A stretch of 21,168 nucleotides of DNA from Clostridiaceae bacterium. Lineage in GTDB: Bacteria > Bacillota > Clostridia > Oscillospirales > Acutalibacteraceae. Location of the stretch: NCBI GenBank assembly GCA_904501685.1, contig CAJGBX010000011.1, forward strand, positions 1-21,168, in the 5' to 3' direction. Under the pieces are notes generated by a model. The model did not search any database, had not been told where the DNA came from, and worked only from the letters and a program-made list of their open reading frames with translations. Below, in pieces: positions 14,577 to 21,168 of this stretch (within the stretch, counting starts at the first letter, position 1; every line of letters begins with the position of its first letter). The position numbers were made by a program, and so were the translations under genes.

Positions 14577-15116
14577 TTAATAATTATCGGCTTTAATTTC
14601 AAAATAGCTTTGAGCATGACTGCAAACAGGACAAACCTCAGGTGCCGATTCACCAACGTGAATATGGCCGCAGTTTAGGCACTTCCATATTTTTTGTTCC
14701 TTGCGTTTAAAGACCTCACCATTTTCAACATTCTCGGCAAGCTTTAAGAATCTTTCGTTATGCTCCTTTTCGATACCGCCAACCATTTTAAACAGTGCGG
14801 CAATTTCCAAGTAGCCTTCCTCTCTCGCCTCGGACTCAAACTGCTTGTACATTTCACTGAACTCGTACCATTCGCCTTTAGCGGCATCCTTTAGGCTTTC
14901 TGATGTTGAGGGAACCTTTTCACCGTGCAAAAGCTTAAACCAAATCTCAGCATGAGCGCGCTCGTTATCAGCCGTTTCGTTAAATATCCGGCTTATTTGC
15001 TCGTACCCTGCCTTTTTAGCAAGCTTACCGTAATAGGTATACTTATTTCTTGCCTGACTTTCGCCCGCAAAGGCCGCCATCAAATTTGCATAGGTCTTAC
15101 TTTTTTCGAAATCCAA
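14577..15116 (-). CDS. rbr: Rubrerythrin
   Basis: A 179-residue peroxide-scavenging protein of anaerobes, reducing H2O2 at a di-iron centre with electrons from rubredoxin-type iron. The four-helix domain has E19 in AFAGES, E52-x-x-H55 and E116-x-x-H119, matching two ExxH motifs. The C-terminal rubredoxin-like domain has C146/C149 and C162/C165, ending in CPVCSHAQSYFE. The start is TTG (15114-15116), with GGAG about 10 nt ahead; the ATG inside that ribosome site is out of frame. The frame is monocistronic-looking and sits between rplS and the MreB-like gene. Its promoter may be the extended -10 near 15168-15176. No PerR palindrome was found. Confidence 0.94.
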   Translation of the reverse strand: MDFEKSKTYANLMAAFAGESQARNKYTYYGKLAKKAGYEQISRIFNETADNERAHAEIWFKLLHGEKVPSTSESLKDAAKGEWYEFSEMYKQFESEAREEGYLEIAALFKMVGGIEKEHNERFLKLAENVENGEVFKRKEQKIWKCLNCGHIHVGESAPEVCPVCSHAQSYFEIKADNY

Positions 15117-15179
15117 TGTAAATCATCTCCAAATTCAATTTACATTAGTATCGTCCTGAAAAGTAAATATATACCATAA

Positions 15180-16205
15180 TTACGGTTCAACAATTAAATC
15201 CTGAATATTTTTTAGCTGATAATCAATATTTTTCAAAAGTTCAGGCTGCTTTAAGGCTGCCTGAGCGCCCTTTACGACCGAATACTCAGCATCGTTTCTG
15301 ACATAAACATCGGCATTCAGATTTTGAGCAATCATATCACACATACCGTTGGTCAAGGCTCCGCCGCCTGTCAAATAAATCCGGTCGCTGATGACATCGG
15401 CAACAATATCAGGCGGAGTACGTTCAACAACCGAATTGATAGCCTGAAACAAAGCAACCGCGGTATCATTCATTGCTGAATATACATCGGTAGAGGTTAT
15501 TTCAAACAACTCAGGCAACCCGGAAAACAGATTTCTACCCTTAGCCTTAATTGTGACCTCTTCCTTGCGCGGCACAACCGAGCCTATTTGCTTCTTTATA
15601 TCCTCTGCCGTAAGATTTCCTATAAATATATTAAACTCTTTCCTTACATACTTTACAATTGCCTCATCAAAATCCATAGAGCCGATAGGAGCCGAGTCAC
15701 ACTGAACAATTCCTCCAGCTGAAAGCATAGCTATATCAGTAACACCGGCACCGATATCGACTATCATTTTACCGCCGGGACGTGAGAAATCAATACCCAT
15801 ACCCAATGCCGCAGCCACCGCAGAGTCAACCACCTGTACCTTGCGTCCGCCGGCAATTTCAGCCGCATTTTCAAGTGAACGACGCTGAATTGAGTTTGCA
15901 CCCGAGGGCATAGCAATTATAACCCTCGGCTTAATCAAATGCTTACCCAAGGATTTTGTCATATAGTCGGTTAGCATCTGCTCTGCCAAATCATAGTCAG
16001 CTATCATACCCCGCTGAATAGGAAAAACAGTCTCCAAATGCTCCGGCAAACGTCCTATCATATTACGTGCGGTGTCGCCGAAATGAACCGGCTCCCACGT
16101 TTCACTATCAACAGTTGCAACAGACGGCTGCTCAAGTAAAATTTTATTACCGCTTAAAAGTACGGTTTTTGATGTTCCGAAGTCAATCGCCAAATCAATA
16201 GGCAC
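15180..16205 (-). CDS. Divergent MreB-like actin (rod shape-determining protein)
   Basis: A 341-residue actin-fold ATPase, membrane-associated in the MreB family, which guides cell-wall synthesis. Phosphate-1 loop DFGTSKT (8-14), phosphate-2 DIGAGVTD (150-157) and adenosine loop LTGGGAL (278-284) are present. Segments such as MIGRLPEH, VIIAMPSG and GSMDFDEAIVKYVRKEFNIFIG match MreB throughout. The conserved acidic pair normally at 'IEEP' is VDSA here (126-129), and the phosphate-2 loop is DIGAGVTD rather than DIGGGTTE, so it is a paralogue or divergent copy. The start is GTG (16203-16205) with GGAGG 8 nt ahead. A TTG at 16268 lies in the hairpin array and is unlikely. A C-terminal amphipathic tail follows. 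Confidence 0.85.
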   Translation of the reverse strand: MPIDLAIDFGTSKTVLLSGNKILLEQPSVATVDSETWEPVHFGDTARNMIGRLPEHLETVFPIQRGMIADYDLAEQMLTDYMTKSLGKHLIKPRVIIAMPSGANSIQRRSLENAAEIAGGRKVQVVDSAVAAALGMGIDFSRPGGKMIVDIGAGVTDIAMLSAGGIVQCDSAPIGSMDFDEAIVKYVRKEFNIFIGNLTAEDIKKQIGSVVPRKEEVTIKAKGRNLFSGLPELFEITSTDVYSAMNDTAVALFQAINSVVERTPPDIVADVISDRIYLTGGGALTNGMCDMIAQNLNADVYVRNDAEYSVVKGAQAALKQPELLKNIDYQLKNIQDLIVEP

Positions 16206-16219
16206 AGCATTCGCCTCCG

Positions 16220-16410
16220 TTTCATTATAATGAAATAGGTTAGGCGAAACAATCCTGTTTCGCCACAAAATCTTTGATTTTGCGACAAATTTTTAATAAA
16301 AATTTGTCCTTTTCCATTGAAATGAGTGTCGCGCAAAATTAAATTACAATTTAATTTTGCTAAAGCCACTTGAAAAGTGGCTTGTCGAAACGCTTTTAGA
16401 GCGTTTCGAC
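16220..16410. repeat. Tandem array of perfect inverted repeats (multi-hairpin element)
   Basis: Seven perfect palindromes plus one short one lie almost end to end. They are 16220-16235 (TTTCATTATAATGAAA), 16243-16264 (9-bp arms), 16266-16282 (7), 16284-16308 (11), 16333-16360 (13), 16363-16383 (9) and 16384-16410 (11). A 4-bp one is at 16315-16324. Spacers are 0-8 nt, except around the short palindrome. The arm sequences differ from each other, though two share a CGAAAC core. None has a U-tract tail, so ordinary terminators do not explain them. The array sits between comF and the mreB-like gene. Confidence 0.9.
16224..16252 (-). promoter_or_regulatory. Candidate mreB-like promoter inside a palindrome
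   Basis: Minus strand TTGTTT (16247-16252), 17-nt spacer, TATAAT (16224-16229); the -10 is the centre of the palindrome TTTCATTATAATGAAA. The predicted start would fall at the GGAGG ribosome site (16214-16218), which makes this promoter doubtful. Confidence 0.35.
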
Positions 16411-16433
16411 TAACTACAATCATTATACTACTA

Positions 16434-17153
16434 TTATACGTTAGTTTCCTTTTCTTTACAAGACCTTTTTGGAGTAATAAGAGCAGTCAGACAATATACC
16501 TTTTCGGCACCTGCCATTCTTAACTGCTTAGCACATTCGTTCAAGGTATACCCCGTTGTCTTAATATCATCAATAAGCAACACCGTTTTACCGTCAAGCC
16601 GTTTTTTGACCTTAAACGCACCTTTAACATTCTGCTGTCTTCTGTTATGACTAAGGTCGTGTTGACCTTCAGTTTGCCGCACCTTACGTATAAGGTTTTT
16701 ATTTAATGGAACTTCAAGCTCCTTAGCACACGTTTTACCCAACAAATACACCTTATCATACGGTTTATGACGCAGATCCCTTTTAGTACTCGGCACTGTA
16801 CAAACAAGGTCGACCGTTACATTTGGAAATCTTTCCCTAAAGCATTCAGCCATTTGTACGCCGTAATATTCTGCAGCATATGGAGCATTGCTGAATTTCA
16901 GCATATACACACCATTTTGAGCCGTGTCGCGGTTATAAAACGGTGCAGCAACACCGCTGAAAAGATAATGATACTTCTTGCATTCGCAATACTGTTTTTC
17001 GTTGCCGCAGTATTTACATATTTTACCGATTATTCTCTGCTCTTCAATATTCTCGACACAGGCTTCACACGGAATACATCTTTCGTTAAGCTCACCGCAG
17101 CAGGGACATCTCGACGGAAAAATGAAATCTAAAATTATATCTAAAAGTTTCAT
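16434..17153 (-). CDS. comF: ComF family phosphoribosyltransferase-like protein
   Basis: A 239-residue protein with the ComF layout. The N-terminal zinc-binding part has ten cysteines (16, 18, 19, 26, 29, 32, 46, 49, 56, 58). The C-terminal phosphoribosyltransferase fold has the PRPP loop VLLIDDIKTTGYT (191-203). ComF is needed for DNA uptake in competent bacteria, where it handles single-stranded DNA entry; in other clostridia it is present without known competence. A TTG three bases upstream is possible, but the ATG at 17151-17153 shares one base with the recD2 stop (TGATG), giving coupled translation. Its partner here is recD2, also a DNA-processing enzyme. Confidence 0.88.
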   Translation of the reverse strand: MKLLDIILDFIFPSRCPCCGELNERCIPCEACVENIEEQRIIGKICKYCGNEKQYCECKKYHYLFSGVAAPFYNRDTAQNGVYMLKFSNAPYAAEYYGVQMAECFRERFPNVTVDLVCTVPSTKRDLRHKPYDKVYLLGKTCAKELEVPLNKNLIRKVRQTEGQHDLSHNRRQQNVKGAFKVKKRLDGKTVLLIDDIKTTGYTLNECAKQLRMAGAEKVYCLTALITPKRSCKEKETNV

Positions 17154-19363
17154 CAATTCTCACAAAGCATTGATTTCAATGCAGTATATCTCAGCGTTTT
17201 TCGGTCGTTTTTTGCCATATTCTCAAGCACCTGACGGCTACCGACAACAACCAATAGCTTTTTAGCTCTTGTAACAGCAGTATAAAGTAAATTTCTGTAT
17301 TTTAAAGGATACGGAAAATCCAACAAAGGTAAAACAACACAGTCAAACTCACTACCCTGACTTTTATGTACTGTTACGGCATAAGCCAGCTCAAGCTGTA
17401 AAACCTCATCACCAGAGTATTCGGCAATGCGGTCAATAAACCTAACCTTTAGCGAGCGGTTAGATACATCAATATCCTCTAAAACACCGACATCACCGTT
17501 AAATACGCCCATACCTACATTACCCTCGTCATCCTCCCAAACGATGTCGTAGTTATTTTTTATCTGCATAACCTTATCACCGCGTCGTAGTGTAAAGCCC
17601 TTTATCTCGATTTCAGGCACACCCTCTATCGGAGGATTAAGCTGCTGTTGTAGTATGTTATTGAGGTTAACCGTACCCAATTCAAGCTTTTTAGACGGGC
17701 ACAGTACTTGAATATCATCAGTAGGTGAAAATCCATAGGCCTCAGGCAAACGGCGGCAGCAAAGGTCACTAACCAAGCCTACGGCACGTGATGAAGTTTT
17801 GCTTTCCAGCATAAAAAAGTCAGAATCATGACGGTCAAGTTCCAAAACCTGTCCGCCGATAATTCTATGTGCGTTAACAACTATCAGACTTTCCAAAGCC
17901 TGTCTGAATACCTTATTAAGACGGATTGAAGAAAATCTTTCAGACAAAAGCAAATCCTTCAAAACATTACCTGCGCCGACCGACGGCAGCTGGTCAGAAT
18001 CACCCACCAGTACCAAGTGCGTACCCAACCGCAGTGCTTTAAGCAGAGCATCAAACAGTGTAACATCAACCATTGACATTTCATCAATTATAATAGCGTC
18101 AAATTCCAACGGATTGCGTTCATTACGGACAAAAACATGGGTTTTACCGTCATCCGCAGTACCCACCTCAAGCAATCGGTGAACTGTTTTTGCCTCTTTA
18201 CCGCAAAGCTCGGTCATACGCTTTGCTGCACGACCTGTAGGAGCCGCCAAGGCCACCTTTAAGCCACGGTTTTCAAAAACACGTATAATTCCGTTAACGG
18301 TGGTTGTTTTGCCGGTACCGGGGCCGCCCGTTAAAATAAAAACGCCTGATTCAACACTTTGAGAAATCGCTTTGCGCTGTAATTCATCAAACTGTATACC
18401 CAATTCTCTGCCGGCCTTATCAATTTCTTGATCGGTTACCGGCCTTTCACGGTTACCTAAGCTCAACTCGGTCAGCATTCTGCCGGATATATACTTTTCA
18501 CATAGATATTGCTCACTCAAAGAGAGATTCGCCTGTCCGTCAACATTAACATTATAAAGTTCTTTACGTTCCAAAAGCTCCTCTACAGAATCATCGACCA
18601 ATTCATCGCTAACCAGAAGCAGTTTTTTGACAATTTCAAAAACCTTTAATTTAGGCAGACAAGTATGACCATTATAAAGGTTATGACGAATCACATACAA
18701 TATCCCTGCACAAATACGCTCAATACTATTATCCGGCAATCCCAACTGCTTTGCGATATCGTCTGCACGTTCAAAATCAAAGTCAATCCCCGGCTTACAA
18801 AGTAAATACGGATGTTCCTGTATTATTTCAGTGACATTTTCACCTAAAACCTTGAAGGCGGTCACCGATTCATCAGCCGAAAGTCCGAACTTTGAAAGCT
18901 TTAAACACAGCTCCCTCAAGGATTTTTTTCCCTTGACTTCCTCCTGAATCTGCAAAGCCTTTTGTAAAGAAATACCCTTGACGGTAGCTAACCTTTGAGG
19001 CTCATTTTCCATAACCTCAAAGGTACTGTCACCAAAATACTGAACTATCCTTTTAGCCGTAGCAGGACCTATACCCTTGATAACACCCGAGGAAAGGTAT
19101 TTTAAAATTGCCGCCGAACCGGACGGCAATGTTTTAACAAAAGTAACTGCACGAAACTGCTGACCGTATGTACTGTGAACAATGAAATTACCGGTTATTT
19201 CGATTTCTTCGCCGACCGCAACTCCCTGCAAATTACCTACTACAGTTTCGGTATAACCGTTATTTTCAAGCTCTAAAACGGTAAAACCGGTGTCAGCACT
19301 GCTGAAAACGATATGTTTTACCGTACCGCTGATAATTTCATAACTCTCCTCCACCGAATTCAC
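17153..19363 (-). CDS. recD2: RecD2-type SF1B ATP-dependent DNA helicase
   Basis: A 736-residue RecD-like helicase that translocates 5'-3' on single-stranded DNA, acting in repair without RecBC. The N-terminus (1-80) is an OB-like domain, followed by helix-hairpin-helix repeats (about 90-190, with IKGIGPATAKRI and VKGISLQKA). Helicase motifs are Walker A GGPGTGKTT (346-354), motif II IIIDEMSM (424-431), motif III VGDSDQLPSVGAG (453-465), VHKSQGSEFD in the C-terminal part and TRAKKLLVVVG near the end. The start is GTG (19361-19363) with an AGAGG site close ahead; a second GTG three codons later is possible. It lies 12 nt after the small membrane gene. Confidence 0.94.
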   Translation of the reverse strand: MNSVEESYEIISGTVKHIVFSSADTGFTVLELENNGYTETVVGNLQGVAVGEEIEITGNFIVHSTYGQQFRAVTFVKTLPSGSAAILKYLSSGVIKGIGPATAKRIVQYFGDSTFEVMENEPQRLATVKGISLQKALQIQEEVKGKKSLRELCLKLSKFGLSADESVTAFKVLGENVTEIIQEHPYLLCKPGIDFDFERADDIAKQLGLPDNSIERICAGILYVIRHNLYNGHTCLPKLKVFEIVKKLLLVSDELVDDSVEELLERKELYNVNVDGQANLSLSEQYLCEKYISGRMLTELSLGNRERPVTDQEIDKAGRELGIQFDELQRKAISQSVESGVFILTGGPGTGKTTTVNGIIRVFENRGLKVALAAPTGRAAKRMTELCGKEAKTVHRLLEVGTADDGKTHVFVRNERNPLEFDAIIIDEMSMVDVTLFDALLKALRLGTHLVLVGDSDQLPSVGAGNVLKDLLLSERFSSIRLNKVFRQALESLIVVNAHRIIGGQVLELDRHDSDFFMLESKTSSRAVGLVSDLCCRRLPEAYGFSPTDDIQVLCPSKKLELGTVNLNNILQQQLNPPIEGVPEIEIKGFTLRRGDKVMQIKNNYDIVWEDDEGNVGMGVFNGDVGVLEDIDVSNRSLKVRFIDRIAEYSGDEVLQLELAYAVTVHKSQGSEFDCVVLPLLDFPYPLKYRNLLYTAVTRAKKLLVVVGSRQVLENMAKNDRKTLRYTALKSMLCEN

Positions 19364-19375
19364 CGTCCTCTTTAG

Positions 19376-19705
19376 TTACTTAAATAAATATAATAAATTC
19401 TCAGCCACATTATATGGTACAAATTTAACCCTACTGCCCTCACAAACGGCTTTACAATAATCTGCCATATCATCAGGTATTCCACCGTCTATAGCGTAAA
19501 TTTTGGCGTTTTTTAAGGTGTCATCCCACTCGACAGTATCAAGCAGCATTTGCAGTTCTATATCAGGCTGAGATTTAAGTAACACTGCATAAATACGGTT
19601 CTTACAACCTGATGCCGCCAAATTCAAGGCAGCCCATTTAATAACCGAAGCTGCACCTATAACACACAAGACTATTGCTAAAATCCCAAATATTGTTTCC
19701 GTCAT
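19376..19705 (-). CDS. Small membrane protein of unknown function
   Basis: A 109-residue protein I do not recognise. It begins with one membrane segment (about 5-24), followed by a short basic stretch (ASGCKNRIY) and an acidic soluble domain of about 70 residues. That domain contains DTVEWDDTLKNAKIYAIDGG and a paired Cys motif, DYCKAVCEG. The transmembrane topology suggests a cytoplasmic C-terminal domain (positive-inside). An AAGGGGTGAT ribosome site stands 4 nt before the ATG, a strong translation signal. It follows a terminator after cdaR and precedes recD2 by 12 nt, so it probably heads the unit small-ORF - recD2 - comF. Confidence 0.72.
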   Translation of the reverse strand: MTETIFGILAIVLCVIGAASVIKWAALNLAASGCKNRIYAVLLKSQPDIELQMLLDTVEWDDTLKNAKIYAIDGGIPDDMADYCKAVCEGSRVKFVPYNVAENLLYLFK

Positions 19706-19749
19706 AAAATCACCCCTTACATTTTATGAAAAGACATAAAAGGTGCTAC

Positions 19750-19792
19750 AAAAAGCCGACTGTCTTGCCTTTTATTCGGCTCATCAGTCGGC
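19750..19792 (-). terminator. Rho-independent terminator after cdaR
   Basis: On the minus strand GCCGACTG (19785-19792) pairs with CAGTCGGC (19755-19762), with a second inner GCC/GGC stem, followed by a UUUUUG tract. It lies 11 nt downstream of the cdaR stop. Confidence 0.75.
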
Positions 19793-19803
19793 AAATTTGA
19801 AAA

Positions 19804-21153
19804 TTATTTTATTTCGATAATCGACTCAGCCGGGTCAATAGCTACAGCCCAAGCATAAATGCTGTTTGAAGCAGTGCTGACCTGAATTGGCTTGGTCACT
19901 GCAGAAGCAGTTGTGATACCGGTTAAATCCACCGTCAAAACAAAATCCTTAGAAGAAATTCTACTTGTTTCATTACGGTCATAGCAAATCTTGATTTTAA
20001 TTGATTTATTAGTTATGCCCGAATTGGCACTCATTCCGGAAGGCAAGCCGATAAACTGAATCTTGGATGGTTCAATTTCAATATCTGCAATTGAAAGCTT
20101 TCCGAATTTTAAAGCTACCGTAACCTCCTCAGTACCGTCAACAACCTCTACCCCTTCAGGCAGAATGAACGAAACATTAAATGAGGTATTACCCGGAGAA
20201 ATCTTCATAAAATCAATCGCAGAAAGACTTAAACTGCTAAGCAAAAGTTCGTCAACCGTTTCAACAGGTCCTCTTATCTTAACAGTACTCATTTTCTCGT
20301 TTGCACGAGTTTTATCACTGTAACGATAGAGTGTAAACTGAGGTGTTCCGGTACTGCTTGCAGAATAGCATTTCGGCATATTTTCAAAGGTAGGCTTCAA
20401 TCCAACCTCGGCAATTTTATAGACAACGGCACGTATATAACAGTCGCGGTTATATACAAGCTGAGAGGCGTCAACTAAATTACCCAAAGAATCATAAAAC
20501 TTTAATTCAGTTTCAAAATTCTGAGACTCAGGCAACAATGTTGACGGTAACTTAGGCACTGCTACAACCTTTGCGACGTCACCAATCACCTCAGACGGAC
20601 CACTAACCTGCAATATTGGAATATCTGAGCCGTCAGCATTAGATTTCAAACCGCTTTTAAAAATCTCCCGGTCGGCAGTCATAACCTGTTGTAAACCGGA
20701 AACATCAATTTCTACAGGAATTTCGGTAGTTGTATCATAGTCATAATTCACCTGAATGTAAGAAGGCGAAATCTTGGTAATTTGACAGCCGTTAACATCA
20801 ACACTTGCCGTCAGGTTCAAAACATAAGAACCCGGACGGTTTACCTCAGAATAGGACACAACCGAAACACTGATATTACTTTTTTTGACATTAGTGACAA
20901 TATAACCGGGACCGCTTACTGTAACCGCAACCTCACGCTCTGTTTCCCCCAAAGCCATCAAAACACCGCCGTTATCGTCGGTTTGGTCAGCAACCGAGAC
21001 CTTTAAATCGCTAACAGTAATTTCCCTTGTCGGATTTTCGGTAATGTCTATTACAAGCCAGAAAATGACGGCACAAACAACTGAAAATGCCATAAGGAAC
21101 TTTTTATTACCGAACAAACGGTTAATTGTATTAAACGGATTAATTTTCATCAT
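19804..21153 (-). CDS. cdaR: YbbR-domain protein, CdaR-like regulator of diadenylate cyclase
   Basis: A 449-residue membrane-tethered protein with one N-terminal transmembrane segment (about 18-36, LMAFSVVCAVIFWLVID). It continues with beta-rich YbbR-like domains outside the cell, recognised by repeated VxGP/V-x-I-x-VSG-type segments such as TVSGPGYIVTNVKKS, QVSGPSEVIGDVAKV and KIRGPVETVDELL. CdaR proteins bind and modulate CdaA, the c-di-AMP synthase, in the cell-wall/osmotic network. The start is the first of two ATGs (21151-21153), preceded by AGGAAGTGA; the TGA in that stretch may be the stop of an upstream cdaA outside the window. CdaR rather than another YbbR protein is inferred from family architecture; the upstream gene cannot be seen. 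Confidence 0.85.
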   Translation of the reverse strand: MMKINPFNTINRLFGNKKFLMAFSVVCAVIFWLVIDITENPTREITVSDLKVSVADQTDDNGGVLMALGETEREVAVTVSGPGYIVTNVKKSNISVSVVSYSEVNRPGSYVLNLTASVDVNGCQITKISPSYIQVNYDYDTTTEIPVEIDVSGLQQVMTADREIFKSGLKSNADGSDIPILQVSGPSEVIGDVAKVVAVPKLPSTLLPESQNFETELKFYDSLGNLVDASQLVYNRDCYIRAVVYKIAEVGLKPTFENMPKCYSASSTGTPQFTLYRYSDKTRANEKMSTVKIRGPVETVDELLLSSLSLSAIDFMKISPGNTSFNVSFILPEGVEVVDGTEEVTVALKFGKLSIADIEIEPSKIQFIGLPSGMSANSGITNKSIKIKICYDRNETSRISSKDFVLTVDLTGITTASAVTKPIQVSTASNSIYAWAVAIDPAESIIEIK

Positions 21154-21168
21154 ATGCCGTCACTTCCT

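Noticed and set aside
16206..16268. Longer MreB-like protein from TTG at 16268
   Set aside because: The extension lies in the palindrome array with no homology to MreB; GTG at 16205 has GGAGG ahead.
16220..16410. CRISPR array or stacked intrinsic terminators
   Set aside because: The palindromes differ from one another, so there is no repeat-spacer periodicity, and none is followed by a U-tract.
16154..16423. Minus-strand 89-codon open frame overlapping the hairpin array and the mreB start
   Set aside because: No ribosome site, composed of palindrome-derived codons, and overlaps the well-supported GTG start of the MreB-like gene.
1..21168. tRNA, rRNA, transposase or phage integration genes
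   Set aside because: None was recognised on either strand; intergenic spaces are too short or lack cloverleaf-like signals.

Overview
The window is about 21 kb of low-to-moderate GC DNA from a Gram-positive anaerobe, most likely a gut-type member of the Clostridia (Oscillospirales/Ruminococcaceae-like). The evidence is strong GGAGG-type ribosome-binding sites, sigma-A promoters, the rplS-lepB-rbgA-rnhB-yraN order typical of Firmicutes, a CdaR/YbbR protein, a rubrerythrin, a DUF1540 mini-protein and an NfnA/SudB-like flavoprotein. The species assignment is inference. Almost every gene lies on the minus strand; the only plus-strand gene I support is the 54-residue Cys-rich DUF1540 protein at 8884-9048.

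Layout, left to right. (1) 1-686: truncated NAD(P)H:ferredoxin/sulfide-dehydrogenase-type FAD/NAD subunit with its own promoter. (2) 771-3728: a four-gene zinc operon, transcribed zur-znuA-znuC-znuB, led by a TTGACT-16-TATACT promoter with a perfect 10-3-10 Fur-family palindrome beside the -35. (3) 3831-4231: a lone XRE regulator with its own promoter, an 18-bp palindrome over its -35 and a strong terminator. It is followed by an AT-rich gap. (4) 4509-7931: the protein-quality-control cluster tig-clpP-clpX. (5) 8101-9048: a metallophosphoesterase and the divergent DUF1540 gene. (6) 9114-11544: threonine synthase and an M19 dipeptidase. (7) 11531-14401: yraN, rnhB, rbgA and lepB, tightly packed, then rplS with a structured leader and an intrinsic terminator. 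(8) 14577-16205: rubrerythrin and a divergent MreB-like actin. (9) 16220-16410: a dense array of consecutive perfect inverted repeats. (10) 16434-21153: comF, recD2, a small unknown membrane protein, and cdaR.

Most of this is ordinary housekeeping. The most unusual signal is the palindrome array between comF and mreB: seven or eight different hairpins packed almost end to end over about 190 bp, with no U-tracts to make them terminators. It looks like an interspersed multi-hairpin element and even creates a spurious open frame. Other points worth a second look are the Zur operator, the self-palindromic promoter of the GC-richer XRE gene, the histone-like Lys/Ala tail on trigger factor, the rplS leader, non-ATG starts (lepB, rbr, mreB, recD2), and the loss of family-conserved residues in ZnuA and the MreB-like protein.
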